The position numbers were made by a program, and so were the translations under genes. The notes under the pieces were generated by a model. That model was not told the DNA's origin. It did not search any database and worked only from the letters and a program-made list of their open reading frames with translations. This document shows, piece by piece, positions 43,820 to 53,937 of a stretch of 64,000 nt of DNA (its first letter is position 1; every line of letters starts with the position of its first letter). The stretch covers positions 372,001 through 436,000 of the forward strand of contig CAMFLR010000003.1 of assembly GCA_945957605.1 (NCBI GenBank). The letters are read 5' to 3'. The stretch comes from an uncultured Isosphaeraceae bacterium. GTDB taxonomy: Bacteria; Planctomycetota; Planctomycetia; Isosphaerales; Isosphaeraceae.

Positions 43820-46291
43820 GTGAAGCACCACCACCTGAGCGCCAGACACTTCGTCTCCGCTGCCGTGGGTCTTCTTGCGATGACAGCCCTGGGCGCGGCA
43901 CCAGCGCCCACAACGCCGAAAGATCTCATCGGCCAACCAGTTACGGTTGAAATCACCCCCAAGGACTCGACGCTCGTCGGGACTCGGGCGACCCGTCAGT
44001 TGATCCTCTCAGCCAAGTACGCCGACAAGTCCGAACGCGACCTGACACGCGTGGTTGAATGGGTGAGTCTCGACCCGAAAATCGCCGACGTGTCCGCCAA
44101 AGGCCAGGTGATCCCCAAGGGGAACGGCGTGGCGACGATCGTCGCGCGTCGCGGGAGCGTCGAGGCGAAGGCGACGGTCAACGTCTCCAAGGCCGACGTC
44201 GCGTTACCCGTCAGCTTCAAGCTCGACGTGATCGCCGCGGTTAGCCAGGCGAATTGCAACATGGGTGCCTGCCACGGCACGCCGACGGGGAAGGGGGGCT
44301 TCCGCCTCAGCCTTCGCGGCTACCTGCCCGACCAGGATTACACCACGTTGACGCGCGAAGTGAGCGGACGCCGCATCAACCCGCTCGCCGCCGAAACGAG
44401 CATCGTGCTGACGAAGCCGCTGGGTGAAATCGCCCACGAAGGTGGTTTGCGTTTGACGCGTAACTCCAAGAGCTACGAGATGATCCGCGACTGGATTCGC
44501 GAAGGCGCCAAGCCCGACGTGAATCCGCCGACCGCCGTTCGGATCGAAATCCAGCCGGGCGCACGCGTGCTCAACGCTCCCGCGAAGTCGCAGCAGACCG
44601 CGGTCGTCGCGTTCTACTCCGACGGTTCGAGCCGCGATATCACGCCGCTCTGCTACTACAATTCGTCGAATCCGGAAATCGCCGATGTCGACGCTGATGG
44701 CTTTGTGACGTTCAAGACGCGTGGCGAGGTGGCGGTGATCGCTCACTACCTCGATCTGGTCGCCAACGTCCGCCTGACGCATCTCGTCGAAGTGCCTGGC
44801 TTCAATCTCGCCCAGGTCCCGGCCGACAACGTCATCGACAAGGCCGTCTTCGCCAAGTTGAACCGGATGCGAATCTCGGCGTCGGAGCCTTGCACCGACA
44901 GCGAGTTCATTCGCCGAGTCACGCTCGACACGATCGGCGTTTTGCCGACCGCTGACGAAGTGAAGACGTTCATGGCCGATCAGAGCAAGGATCGCCGTGA
45001 GAAGCTCGTCGACCGGCTCTTGAATCGTCCTGAGTTCTACGACTTCTGGACGCTCAAGTTTGCTGACATCCTTCGTGCGAACGGCCGTCTCATTCAGGCG
45101 AAGGGAGCCAATTCCTTCACGCGCTGGATCAAAACGAGCCTCGAACAAGATATGCCGATGGACGAATTTGTCCGCGAGTTGCTGACCGCGGCGGGATCGT
45201 CGTATAGCAATCCGGCGGCGAACTATTACCGGATCAGCCGCGACCCGGAAAACTCGGTCGAAACCACCGCTCAGCTCTTCCTCGGCGTGCGAATTCAATG
45301 CGCCAAGTGCCATAACCACCCGTTCGAGCGCTGGACGCAGGACGACTATTACGGCTTCGCCGCGTTCTTCTCACGCGTCCGCCAGAAGAAGGGGCCGCTA
45401 CCCGACGACGAGGTGATTTACACCGCCGACGCCGGTGAAGTGAACCAGCCGCGCACCGGGCAAACGATGAAGCCCAAGGCACTGGGCGGACCGGTTCTCG
45501 ATGACGCCAAGGTGCCCGATCGCCGCGTTCGCCTGGCGTCGTGGCTCACGAGCGACTCGAATCCGTTCTTCGCCAAGAGTCTGGTGAACCGCATCTGGTT
45601 TCACCTGATGGGCCGCGGCATTGTCGAGCCAGTCGACGACTTCCGCGACTCGAACCCGGCTTCGAACGACGAACTGCTCGACGGCCTGACCGCCGAATTC
45701 GTGAAGTCGAAGTTCAATTTGAAAGGGCTGATTCGCTCGGTCGTCACCAGCCGCACCTATGCTCTGAGCGGCCGCACGAACGAACTGAACGCCGACGACG
45801 CGATCTACTTCTCGCACGCCTACACCAAACTGCTGCCGGCCGAAGTGTTGCTCGACGCCATCTCGACCGTCACCGGCACAACCACCGCATTTGACGGTTT
45901 GCCGGGTGGTACGCGTGCGACGCAGATCCTCGACGGCAAGATGGAAAACCCGTTCCTCAAGACGTTCGGCCGTCCCGCCCGCGAACTCGCTTGCGAGTGC
46001 GAGCGTGAGAGCGACTCGAACCTCTCGCAGGCGCTTCAACTCATCGGCGGCGCGACTGTTAACGGCAAGCTTCGCGACGACGCCGGCCGGATGGCGACGC
46101 TGGCGAAGAGCAAGAAGTCGCCCGAGGAAATCACCCGCGAGTTGTACAACGTCGCCTTGAGCCGCGACCCCAATTCGACCGAGGTCGCCGCGGCGACGAA
46201 GCATATCTCGAACGCCAAGGATCGCCGCCAGGCGGTTGAAGACCTGGGTTGGGTGCTGATCAACTCAAAGGAATTCCTCTTCCGTCATTGA
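43820..46291 (+). CDS. DUF1549/DUF1553 protein with Big_2-like domain and CxxCH motif
   Basis: An 823-residue exported protein of a family strongly expanded in Planctomycetota. After a signal peptide (ends GAAPA) come an Ig-like Big_2-type domain (about 40-125), a CNMGACHG segment, a second Ig-like stretch (about 230-310), DUF1549 (about 340-545) and DUF1553 (about 570-815). CAKCHNHPFERW contains a CxxCH that could bind haem c, and the gene is often next to a DUF1501 partner; none is seen here. The GTG at 43820 has GAGGAG 6 nt upstream. The biochemical role is unknown. A terminator follows at 46327. Confidence 0.9.
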   Translation: MKHHHLSARHFVSAAVGLLAMTALGAAPAPTTPKDLIGQPVTVEITPKDSTLVGTRATRQLILSAKYADKSERDLTRVVEWVSLDPKIADVSAKGQVIPKGNGVATIVARRGSVEAKATVNVSKADVALPVSFKLDVIAAVSQANCNMGACHGTPTGKGGFRLSLRGYLPDQDYTTLTREVSGRRINPLAAETSIVLTKPLGEIAHEGGLRLTRNSKSYEMIRDWIREGAKPDVNPPTAVRIEIQPGARVLNAPAKSQQTAVVAFYSDGSSRDITPLCYYNSSNPEIADVDADGFVTFKTRGEVAVIAHYLDLVANVRLTHLVEVPGFNLAQVPADNVIDKAVFAKLNRMRISASEPCTDSEFIRRVTLDTIGVLPTADEVKTFMADQSKDRREKLVDRLLNRPEFYDFWTLKFADILRANGRLIQAKGANSFTRWIKTSLEQDMPMDEFVRELLTAAGSSYSNPAANYYRISRDPENSVETTAQLFLGVRIQCAKCHNHPFERWTQDDYYGFAAFFSRVRQKKGPLPDDEVIYTADAGEVNQPRTGQTMKPKALGGPVLDDAKVPDRRVRLASWLTSDSNPFFAKSLVNRIWFHLMGRGIVEPVDDFRDSNPASNDELLDGLTAEFVKSKFNLKGLIRSVVTSRTYALSGRTNELNADDAIYFSHAYTKLLPAEVLLDAISTVTGTTTAFDGLPGGTRATQILDGKMENPFLKTFGRPARELACECERESDSNLSQALQLIGGATVNGKLRDDAGRMATLAKSKKSPEEITRELYNVALSRDPNSTEVAAATKHISNAKDRRQAVEDLGWVLINSKEFLFRH

Positions 46292-46326
46292 TCGCTGGGA
46301 TCGCGGAATACACATAAATTCACGCC

Positions 46327-46363
46327 AACAGCCCTTGCTCAAAAAGCGGGGCTGTTGTTGTTT
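46327..46363 (+). terminator. intrinsic terminator after DUF1549/1553 gene
   Basis: AACAGCCC and GGGCTGTT form an 8-bp stem with a GC/AAAAA-containing loop, followed by a T-rich stretch (GTTGTTT). It lies 36 bp after the stop codon. Confidence 0.75.
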
Positions 46364-46444
46364 CATGTTCGCTGTTCCGATCGGTTAGAATTCTCGCGAT
46401 CGTCGGGTGTGACTTCCCTCTGTCCCCCATCGAGCGAGATTGCC

Positions 46445-47449
46445 ATGGATGCCGAGCTTGGTCTCAAAGCGACCTTGAATGCGCTTCGCCTTCCGCCTGC
46501 GCAGCAGATCAAGCTGTTTCAAGATCCCGAAGGCAGTTGTTTGAATTGCCGCTTTTCCATGCTGTACGATAATTGGTTGGAGATCCTTCAAGGTCGCAAA
46601 TATCTTCGCAGACTTACGCGTGATCAGAAAGCCGCGCTCAAGCGAGTGGAAGCCGGATCTCAGGAGGCTTGCAAGGCGCCCTGTTATGAAAACGAGCATC
46701 TTGCAAAGAGCGCTGCGTTCAAGCAATTGAGAAAACTCGCTGCGGAAGCTCTCGAATCATTAGGCTGGGAACCCGAACGTCCCGACAAAAAGTACGTTAT
46801 TGGCACCTCTGAATACGCCAGGGTGAAGACCGCGGAACTCGAGGCGGAACGCGCGGCACGGCTCAAGGCACGTCCCGCCAAAATGCCAGTCGCGAACTTC
46901 GATGATATTTCGCGGTTCGATCCCACTCCACTTAAGCTCGACGCGTTTCGCAATCTGCTGAAGGACGTTCCCTGGTTCGAGAATATCGGCAAGCCGCATG
47001 CACTTGATGCGCAGGTTGAACGGATCAAGTCGTGGAAGGAATGGACGGGACCAGAGTCAGCGCAGGGCGAAGTCTTCAACGCCGAGTCGAACCAGTGGCT
47101 TGCTGGAATCGACGAACGGCACCCAGGCCAGACCGAGCGTTTGGAAAAGCTCCAGTGGGAGTTTCGCAGGGAATGCTGGCGCGCGATCGCCACCAGGTTT
47201 CACGAACCGGCCGACGGCGACCCTTGGGATCCTGTCACAAATGCAGTGAACAGGGCAGCCTGGTTCGTCGGGTTGATCGCCTGCTGGATCGAACTGGGCG
47301 AGCCAATTCCCAAAAACGCGCTCAGGCAGTGGGCCTGGTACTGCCGCGGACACTGGCCCTGCCTCTACTCGCGCGACGATCAGATCAAAGTCACCGCAGA
47401 TGGCGTGTCCGAAAAAGAACTCGAAAATGCGTGGCTCGTGGTTTTTTGA
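46445..47449 (+). CDS. unknown cytoplasmic protein with N-terminal Cys cluster
   Basis: A 334-residue protein that I do not recognise. It starts at ATG 46445 (MDAELGLKATLNALRLP) after a weak purine-rich site. Residues about 29-85 contain a CLNCRF segment and EACKAPCYENEH, four Cys that could bind zinc or an iron-sulfur cluster. The middle is Lys/Glu-rich helix; the C-terminal third is Trp-rich (ALRQWAWYCRGHWPCLYSRDD). No signal peptide or membrane helix is seen. It runs between the DUF1549/1553 gene and the APC transporter on the same strand. Confidence 0.6.
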   Translation: MDAELGLKATLNALRLPPAQQIKLFQDPEGSCLNCRFSMLYDNWLEILQGRKYLRRLTRDQKAALKRVEAGSQEACKAPCYENEHLAKSAAFKQLRKLAAEALESLGWEPERPDKKYVIGTSEYARVKTAELEAERAARLKARPAKMPVANFDDISRFDPTPLKLDAFRNLLKDVPWFENIGKPHALDAQVERIKSWKEWTGPESAQGEVFNAESNQWLAGIDERHPGQTERLEKLQWEFRRECWRAIATRFHEPADGDPWDPVTNAVNRAAWFVGLIACWIELGEPIPKNALRQWAWYCRGHWPCLYSRDDQIKVTADGVSEKELENAWLVVF

Positions 47450-47573
47450 ACGGTTGCAAACGAATCCGCATGGTTTCTCCACGCAGGTAGCCTCTCCATA
47501 ATCCTTTACTGCCGATGTAAACTCGCATCCGGTTCGTGCCTCGAAGAGGCCGAACTCGTGTCGTGCCACGCGC

Positions 47574-50342
47574 ATGGCATTCGAGTTGCTTACAACGGAT
47601 GTGCATTTCAGGCACGGCATTCGCCGGATTCCGCCCCATCCTTTTGCCAGGACTCTTCCGTTGCCACCGCACGACCCTTCGGCTTCCAGCGGCGGATCCT
47701 CAGACCCCCTCGCTCGTCGAGGCCCCTCCGCAGCGAAGGTACTCGTCGTTACGAGCGTGATGTTCACGTTCATCTCGTACTGGCGTACCGCGGCAATCGT
47801 GCTCTGCGACCTCGCCGGCACCGCGTTTTATATCGGCGGCATCGTCGAATCGAATATTGGCCCTGCGGCCCCCTGGTTCATCCTTGCGGTGATGGTCTTC
47901 AGCTACGGCGTCCGCAGCATTTATATCGAAAGCTGCGCGATGTTCGTTCGCGGCGGCGTTTACCGGGTCGTGAAGGAAGCCATGGGCGGAGGGATGGCCA
48001 AGCTTTCCGTGTCTGCGCTGATGTTTGATTATATTTTAACAGGGCCAGTTTCAGGCGTGTCGGCCGGGCAGTACCTCATCGGTCTGTTCAACGACATGCT
48101 GCACATGAATCTCTCGAACACGCAGATCGAAATTGGCTCCGCGCTGATTGCCATTGCCATCACGCTTTACTTCTGGCGAGTCAACACCAAGGGGATTCAC
48201 GAATCGTCGGACAAGGCACTCAAAATCATGGGTGCGACGACCGTGATGGGCGTGATCATGATCGTCTGGTGTCTCGCCACGCTGGCGATTCACCCCGAAA
48301 AGGTAAAGCTGCCGACGGCATTGCCCGACCTCTCCGTGAAGACGGCAACGGCGGGCGACCCGTCGCACGGAATCGCGCCGCGCGAAGAAATTGCAGATGC
48401 GCTCGGGAAGCCGCTCGATCCGATTGGATTTCTGGGCAAGACGGCATTCGGGAATTCCCTCCGCCCGGAGAATATTCACTGGTTCAGCCTGATTGGCGTG
48501 ATTGGAATTCTCATTGCCTTCGGTCACTCGATTCTAGCGATGTCGGGCGAGGAAACGCTGGCGCAGGTCTATCGCGAAGTAGAGAGCCCAAAACTCGCGA
48601 ACTTTAAGAAGGCCGCGTTCATTGTGTTTCTCTACAGCTTGCTGCTTACCTCGCTGATATCCTTTTTTGCAGTGATGATCATTCCCGAGGATGTGCGCAT
48701 CTCAAAATACGCCGGCAATTTGATCGGCGGCCTGGCGATGAACGTCGCGGGACCGCTCTGGGCTCGCTCTGCTCTTAACGCGCTGGTCGTTGGTGTCGGC
48801 TTCCTGATCCTTTCGGGCTCGGTAAACACGGCGATCGTCGGCTCGAACGGCGTGCTCAATCGCGTCTCGGAAGACGGTGTGCTGCCCGATTGGTTTTTGA
48901 AGCCACATCCCAAGTTTGGCACGTCTTATCGGCTCATTAATCTCGTTGTCGCCTTGCAGCTCTTTACCATCATCGTCAGCCGAGGCAAGATTCTTACACT
49001 GGGCGAAGCTTACGCGTTCGGCGTCGTCTGGAGCTTCGTGTTCAAGGCACTCTCGATGCTAGTGTTACGGTTCAAGGAGCCGGGCCGCCGCGAATACGAG
49101 GTGCCGCTGAATATCCGAGTGGGTAAATTCGACTTCCCGGTCGGCATCGCACTCATCTTTCTGATCCTCACCGCGTGCGCCATTCTCAATTTCATGACGA
49201 AGGAAGTCGCCACCATTGCGGGGGTGATTTTCACGGTGGTGCTGTTCATCGCGTTCTTCAGCTTTGAGCGCTTGCACATCAAGCGCGGCCAGCTTGAAGA
49301 GCATCATCAACACGTCGAGCAATTCAATCAGCAGCAAACCGAGCAGGTTACGCCCGAAGCGCTGGGACTTACAAAGCCCTATCGCAAGCTGGTGGCAATT
49401 CGCTCGCCGCACAACCTGGCGATGCTCGAAAAGTGCCTCGAAGAAACCGACCCTGAAACAACCGATGTCGTGGTCATGACGGCAAGCGTTTTCCCCGCTG
49501 GCTCGGCCGACAAAACGCTGACGATCACCGACTACGACCGACAGTTACTCACTGCGGTGGTGACGCTTGCCGAACACGCGGGCAAGCCGGTTTACCCTGT
49601 GGTGGTCCCCACGAACGAGCCGTTTTTCGCGATGACGCAAACGGGCCAGGCGATCGGTGCGCAGGAATTGATCATGGGGTCCTCGAACAGGATCGATCCC
49701 GATGCACAGCTCGACCTTGTCGCACTCTACTGGATTCAGGTCTGCCACGGCCGCCCCGCGCCGTTGACGATTCGCGTTCTCGGGCGAGATCGCGACGTGA
49801 AACACGACGTCGCTGGCGGTAGTCAGATTCCGCGTTACATCAAGCAAGATGAAACCGCTCGCCTCATTGACGAGCTGCGCGAAAGCTGGCACGGTGTCAA
49901 ACGGCTGCTCATGGCGTACGACGGCAGCCCGCTCAGCCAGGATTTTCTCGACACCGTGCTGAGCTTTCTCGACTCGGGTATTGATGTGACACTCATCAAC
50001 GTCGCAGAAGGCGTACCCGCGCAGATGCAAACAAAGTCAGACGAGGCGACGGTGACTCTCGCCGCGGGAGCCGAGAAGGCCAGGACGTTTGGTCGCAAGG
50101 TGGAAGTGCTGATGGCTCAGGGCGACCCGGGCGAGGCAATCGTGAAGGCTGCAACGAACGGGCATTTCGACGCCATTTTCATGAGCCTGCGCGGCGAATA
50201 CCGTCGCAAGGACACGATGGTGATGGCGCCGAATACGAGTTATGTGTTGGCGAACGCCCCCTGTCGTGTGATTCTGGGATTTCCGCCCAAGACGATTCTG
50301 CAGACCAATGGCGACAGTGAGCCGACGGCAGTTCACACGTAA
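47574..50342 (+). CDS. APC-family amino-acid permease with C-terminal universal-stress domains
   Basis: A 922-residue membrane protein. Residues about 50-570 give roughly twelve transmembrane helices of the amino acid-polyamine-organocation superfamily; GHSILAMSGEETLAQVYREVESPKLANFKKA is an APC landmark around helices 6-7. The cytoplasmic tail (about 600-905) resembles two universal-stress-protein units (KLVAIRSPHNLAMLEKCLE...VVVMTAS and KRLLMAYDGSPLSQDFLDTVLSFLDSGIDVTLINV...GDPGEAIVKAA). Such tails may bind ATP or nucleotides and regulate transport. The substrate is unknown. The ATG at 47574 is used; an internal Met just before the first helix is possible. Confidence 0.85.
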   Translation: MAFELLTTDVHFRHGIRRIPPHPFARTLPLPPHDPSASSGGSSDPLARRGPSAAKVLVVTSVMFTFISYWRTAAIVLCDLAGTAFYIGGIVESNIGPAAPWFILAVMVFSYGVRSIYIESCAMFVRGGVYRVVKEAMGGGMAKLSVSALMFDYILTGPVSGVSAGQYLIGLFNDMLHMNLSNTQIEIGSALIAIAITLYFWRVNTKGIHESSDKALKIMGATTVMGVIMIVWCLATLAIHPEKVKLPTALPDLSVKTATAGDPSHGIAPREEIADALGKPLDPIGFLGKTAFGNSLRPENIHWFSLIGVIGILIAFGHSILAMSGEETLAQVYREVESPKLANFKKAAFIVFLYSLLLTSLISFFAVMIIPEDVRISKYAGNLIGGLAMNVAGPLWARSALNALVVGVGFLILSGSVNTAIVGSNGVLNRVSEDGVLPDWFLKPHPKFGTSYRLINLVVALQLFTIIVSRGKILTLGEAYAFGVVWSFVFKALSMLVLRFKEPGRREYEVPLNIRVGKFDFPVGIALIFLILTACAILNFMTKEVATIAGVIFTVVLFIAFFSFERLHIKRGQLEEHHQHVEQFNQQQTEQVTPEALGLTKPYRKLVAIRSPHNLAMLEKCLEETDPETTDVVVMTASVFPAGSADKTLTITDYDRQLLTAVVTLAEHAGKPVYPVVVPTNEPFFAMTQTGQAIGAQELIMGSSNRIDPDAQLDLVALYWIQVCHGRPAPLTIRVLGRDRDVKHDVAGGSQIPRYIKQDETARLIDELRESWHGVKRLLMAYDGSPLSQDFLDTVLSFLDSGIDVTLINVAEGVPAQMQTKSDEATVTLAAGAEKARTFGRKVEVLMAQGDPGEAIVKAATNGHFDAIFMSLRGEYRRKDTMVMAPNTSYVLANAPCRVILGFPPKTILQTNGDSEPTAVHT

Positions 50343-50382
50343 GCCAAACAATCAAATGCAGAAAAAAGCATGGGGCTCGCGA

Positions 50383-53300
50383 TTAAAGCATCCCATGCTT
50401 TTTCAGTTTGCTGCAAAACGTACTGCGCGGCATGCCGAGCAATCGTGCGGCCTCGCTCTTATTGCCGCGTGCTTCATCCAATGCATCGACAAGCTGCATG
50501 CGCTCGAACGCGTCGGGCTCGCCTTGTTCGTCAATTGCCACAGCAGACGGCGCAGGCAAGGCACGGCGCGGCGTTGGTGGAAGTGCAAGAGCGGTCGACG
50601 CATTTGACGTCAGCCGCAAGCGTGTGCGTCGTCGAGGCGCGGGGAGTGCGCGAACTTCCGCCGGTAGATCGGCTACTGTCAGTGCGGGACCATCGGAAAG
50701 CACGACGGCTCGCTCGATCACGTTTTCGAGTTCGCGAATGTTTCCCGGCCAGTCATAGGTGGCGAGGATTTCGACCGCATCGGGATCGAGGTGCGAAACC
50801 GGCCGGCCAACCCGGCTCGCATGAATCGACAGAAAATGCACGGCTAGCTCGAAAATGTCCTCTTTACGTTCGCGAAGCGATGGAGTGCGCAGGCTGATGA
50901 CGTTGAGACGATAGAAAAGGTCTTCGCGGAAACGCCCTTGTCTGATCAATTCTTCAAGATTTTGATGTGTTGCCGCGAGAATGCGAACGTCGACCGAAAC
51001 CGGCTGCGAACTGCCGACGCGTTCGAACGACATTTCCTGAAGCACGCGCAGGAGTTTTGTTTGGACTTCGAGATTGATATCGCCGATTTCGTCGAGAAAC
51101 AGCGTGCCGCCATTCGCCTGCTCGAACCGGCCAACACGATCGCGATCGGCCCCTGTGAACGCACCTTTCACGTGACCGAATAATTCCGATTCGAGCAGGC
51201 TCTGCGACAACGCCGCACAGTGAACCTTGACGAACGGCCGGCCCGAACGCGGGCTGGCGGCGTGAATCGCCTCGGCCAGCAGTTCCTTCCCCGTGCCGCT
51301 TTCGCCTCGAATGAGCACGGCCGACGGGCTGACCGCCACCTTTTTCGCGACCTCTATCATCCGCCTCACCGCTGGGGCAGAGCCGATAATCTGGCTGAAT
51401 GCGGCAGGTGTTGCGTCGTCCTCGGTCTGCTCGCGGCTTTCGCCATTTTCCTCGGCAGCCGCGGCGCGACGAGCCTGCTCGGTCTTTCCTGTAAGCTGAT
51501 CCTGAAGGATCAAAATCCGACGCTGCTGCTCGGCGATCTTGTTGACCTTATCGCGCAGTTCTTGATTCAGCATTTCAAGCGTTTGCTGGATCTCGGCCGA
51601 GTGCAGCGCCAGAGTCGCCACCGAACTCAGCGCACCAAGAAACGCGATCTCTTCGTCTTCGTACGGCAGGCCGCTGCGTTTGGGGCCGAGGATGAGCAAG
51701 CCCGCAAGTTTCCCTTCGGATTCAAGCGCGTGTGCCGCCTCGCCACCGAGCGCGATCATCGCATCGGTTGCAGGGTCGGAAGTAGTCGCCAGGCTCATCG
51801 CGTGAGGCACGCGAATCGATGCGGCCTGTCGGAGCCGAGCGGCGAGCGGATTGTTGTGATCGAGCCGGGTGTCGTCAGGTGGTGGCCCTGCACATGCCGC
51901 CAGGCTATAGCCGTCGTTCTCCGCCGTTTCGAGATAGATCGCTCCCCACTCAAGCCGCAATACTTCTGAAGCTGCTTCGAGTAACCGCTTTCCGAGTGTC
52001 GTGCGGTCGACCAGGCTGCCGACGGCAAGGTTCATCTTGCGCATCGCTTGATCAAATTTATACTTTTCACGATAGAAACGTCGGTCGATGGCTTTTTGGA
52101 ACCGGTCGCGTGCTGCGCCTGAGAGGATGAGAATGATGATGGCAGTGACGCCTGCCATCAGGCCGCCAGTAGCGGTGGGGGAGCGGAAGTCGAGCAGCGT
52201 TTCGCCGATCACCAAAGTGCCGATGACGAGGAACGCCGAGTAGAGCAATCCCGCGAGAAAGCTGACCGAAACATAAACAACACCGCGATTGAACATTTCC
52301 TCCACTTGCATCAGCTTGTAACGCGTGATGCTAAGTGTGTACGCCAGGGTGTAGAGCAGCGAGACGGCGTACATTGGCCATGCTGCGCTGGCGAGACCCA
52401 ATCGAGCCGGCTCGGCCACCGCACGCAAGAGGAGGATGAAGATCAGCGGAAACGCGAGGAGTGTGGCGATCAGCACCCAGCGCACCTGATTCTTCTCGGC
52501 ATCGGTGCGGGTTCGGCCGCGGAAGTTCAGTACGAGGCAAAGGAAAAAGAGCGAGAACAGGGCGACGGCGAATCCGATCGACACATAAGCCAAGACTTTG
52601 ACGACCAGGAGCGCAAACTCGCCTTCGGCCACCGACAGGTATTTGCCGGCGTACGATGAGTATTTCATCGCGACCCATAGGGCGGTCACGTTGAGAGCGG
52701 CAAACCCATAAAGCGCACCCAGGACGACCCGACGATGGAGCAAGTAGAGCGAGTTGGGACGGGGGAAGACGAGGGCGAAGTGTAAGCTGACGACGGGGAC
52801 CAGAATCGCGAACACCACGAACATGTAAATGAGCAGAGGCTCGGCGACGATATCGGTCCAGTGGTAGCCGCCCATGTAGGCGCCGACCGTGACCATACAG
52901 AGAAAAAAGAAGAGCAAGGCGGAAGGATCGCGCGGGCGCTTCCAGAACACACGCGCACCGAGCGCGTAGATGATCATCTCCTGGAAGAACCAAACGATTG
53001 ACCAACGGTACGTGCCAAATGGGCGGGTGCGAACCTTGGCGTTTGCGGTTTTCACTTCGCCCGTGTCATGCGTTTCCCATTTGACCTCAACGAACTGATC
53101 CGGATGTCCGCGGTAGTCTCGAACCGCGTTAACAAAGTCGGTGTAGTGATGGATCGGCTTTCCGCCGATCTGGATCACCTTGTCGTCCTTCGTCGGACGC
53201 GTCGAATCCCATTCGTATTCTTTAGGAACCTCGGCCTTCACCAGCGTTGTGAAGATGCACGGTAGGCCGATGTCGCCCGACCAGGCGACCGACATCATCA

Positions 53301-53433
53301 CGGCAATTGAGTAAACGATGGGGACAAACGAAAGCGCGAGGACGATGCGACGGTTTGAAGACGTTGACAGAGGATCACGGACCGGCGGGCGCGGAGACGA
53401 CCGATCGAGGGGTGGCGGGGACGGCGGAATCAT
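50383..53433 (-). CDS. membrane-bound sigma-54-dependent transcriptional activator with GAF domain
   Basis: A 1016-residue activator that appears to sense signals directly in the membrane. About ten hydrophobic helices occupy residues 28-450. A PDZ-like extracytoplasmic loop (about 80-130, [26 protein letters not shown]) follows the first. The cytoplasmic half has a GAF domain (about 480-615), a coiled coil, an AAA+ domain (RGESGTGKE Walker A, GAFTGA sigma-54 contact loop, FLDEIGDI Walker [22 protein letters not shown]) and a Fis-type HTH ([24 protein letters not shown]). No histidine kinase or receiver is present. The membrane part resembles sensor modules of PEP-CTERM system PrsK kinases. 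It diverges from a hydrolase gene across palindromes it probably binds. Confidence 0.88.
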   Translation of the reverse strand: MIPPSPPPLDRSSPRPPVRDPLSTSSNRRIVLALSFVPIVYSIAVMMSVAWSGDIGLPCIFTTLVKAEVPKEYEWDSTRPTKDDKVIQIGGKPIHHYTDFVNAVRDYRGHPDQFVEVKWETHDTGEVKTANAKVRTRPFGTYRWSIVWFFQEMIIYALGARVFWKRPRDPSALLFFFLCMVTVGAYMGGYHWTDIVAEPLLIYMFVVFAILVPVVSLHFALVFPRPNSLYLLHRRVVLGALYGFAALNVTALWVAMKYSSYAGKYLSVAEGEFALLVVKVLAYVSIGFAVALFSLFFLCLVLNFRGRTRTDAEKNQVRWVLIATLLAFPLIFILLLRAVAEPARLGLASAAWPMYAVSLLYTLAYTLSITRYKLMQVEEMFNRGVVYVSVSFLAGLLYSAFLVIGTLVIGETLLDFRSPTATGGLMAGVTAIIILILSGAARDRFQKAIDRRFYREKYKFDQAMRKMNLAVGSLVDRTTLGKRLLEAASEVLRLEWGAIYLETAENDGYSLAACAGPPPDDTRLDHNNPLAARLRQAASIRVPHAMSLATTSDPATDAMIALGGEAAHALESEGKLAGLLILGPKRSGLPYEDEEIAFLGALSSVATLALHSAEIQQTLEMLNQELRDKVNKIAEQQRRILILQDQLTGKTEQARRAAAAEENGESREQTEDDATPAAFSQIIGSAPAVRRMIEVAKKVAVSPSAVLIRGESGTGKELLAEAIHAASPRSGRPFVKVHCAALSQSLLESELFGHVKGAFTGADRDRVGRFEQANGGTLFLDEIGDINLEVQTKLLRVLQEMSFERVGSSQPVSVDVRILAATHQNLEELIRQGRFREDLFYRLNVISLRTPSLRERKEDIFELAVHFLSIHASRVGRPVSHLDPDAVEILATYDWPGNIRELENVIERAVVLSDGPALTVADLPAEVRALPAPRRRTRLRLTSNASTALALPPTPRRALPAPSAVAIDEQGEPDAFERMQLVDALDEARGNKSEAARLLGMPRSTFCSKLKKHGML

Positions 53434-53479
53434 GGTGTATCTCAGTGATGGTCGTCGCGCTTTCAGGTGGGCGCAGCAA

Positions 53480-53824
53480 CGCTAACGAAGTCTCTCAATC
53501 ATAGCCAATCGTTAACGAAACACAAGTTCGTCACTGGCGATCGTCGGTATTCGTTAACGAAAATCGCCGGGTTTGGATTGGTGATCGTTAGCGATCAGAG
53601 TTTGAAATTCGCGAGTTGGGTGGGGTGCGTTATTCGCTTTGAGTTTGACAATTAGGCAAAATCGTACTGTCAAAATGCCTTGGCCGAGCCGTTGTTCGGC
53701 GGCAGTTGTCAGAAAAGTCTACTCTGTCTTCCCAAATCTATGGAAATCATTCGTGTTGATTGATCGTTAACGAAAAACTCTTGGGTTTCGTTGGCGATAG
53801 GTGGCTTTTGGGGCTCGTTAACGA
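53480..53824. promoter_or_regulatory. array of TCGTTAACGA palindromes (candidate activator sites)
   Basis: The 10-bp palindrome TCGTTAACGA occurs exactly four times (53509, 53551, 53764 and 53815), usually followed by AAA. Degenerate copies are at 53480 (CGCTAACGAA), 53585 (TCGTTAGCGA) and 53788 (TCGTTGGCGA). Exact-copy spacings of 42 and 51 bp are close to whole helical turns. The array fills the gap between the divergent sigma-54 activator and the hydrolase gene, in upstream-activator position for the -24/-12 promoter at 53862. I infer these are sites for the activator's Fis-type HTH. Confidence 0.72.
53644..53674. promoter_or_regulatory. dyad TTTGACA-N17-TGTCAAA
   Basis: A perfect 7-bp inverted repeat (53644-53650 and 53668-53674) separated by 17 bp lies between the two halves of the TCGTTAACGA array. 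It contains a consensus -35 hexamer (TTGACA) on each strand, so it could be an operator or two overlapping divergent promoters. Confidence 0.4.
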
Positions 53825-53861
53825 AATGCTGGCGCGTGGCATTTTTATCGAAATTGGCGAG

Positions 53862-53877
53862 TGGCACGGCAAGTGCG
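53862..53877 (+). promoter_or_regulatory. sigma-54 (-24/-12) promoter of alpha/beta hydrolase gene
   Basis: TGGCACGGCAAGTGCG matches the sigma-54 consensus TGGCACG-N4-TTGCW at the -24 element exactly and has the invariant GG and GC spaced by 10 nt. The first T of TTGC is G and the final W is G. The predicted transcript start is near 53888, 50 bp before the hydrolase ATG. Confidence 0.65.
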
Positions 53878-53937
53878 TTTAGGGGAGACCGTCACCATGA
53901 AATAGCACCGTGATAGCTGGAATCATTTGGAGGATCC

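Noticed and set aside
44204..45319. 371-codon minus-strand frame inside the DUF1549/1553 gene
   Set aside because: It is a shadow frame without motifs; the plus strand encodes a full family protein with signal peptide and CxxCH.
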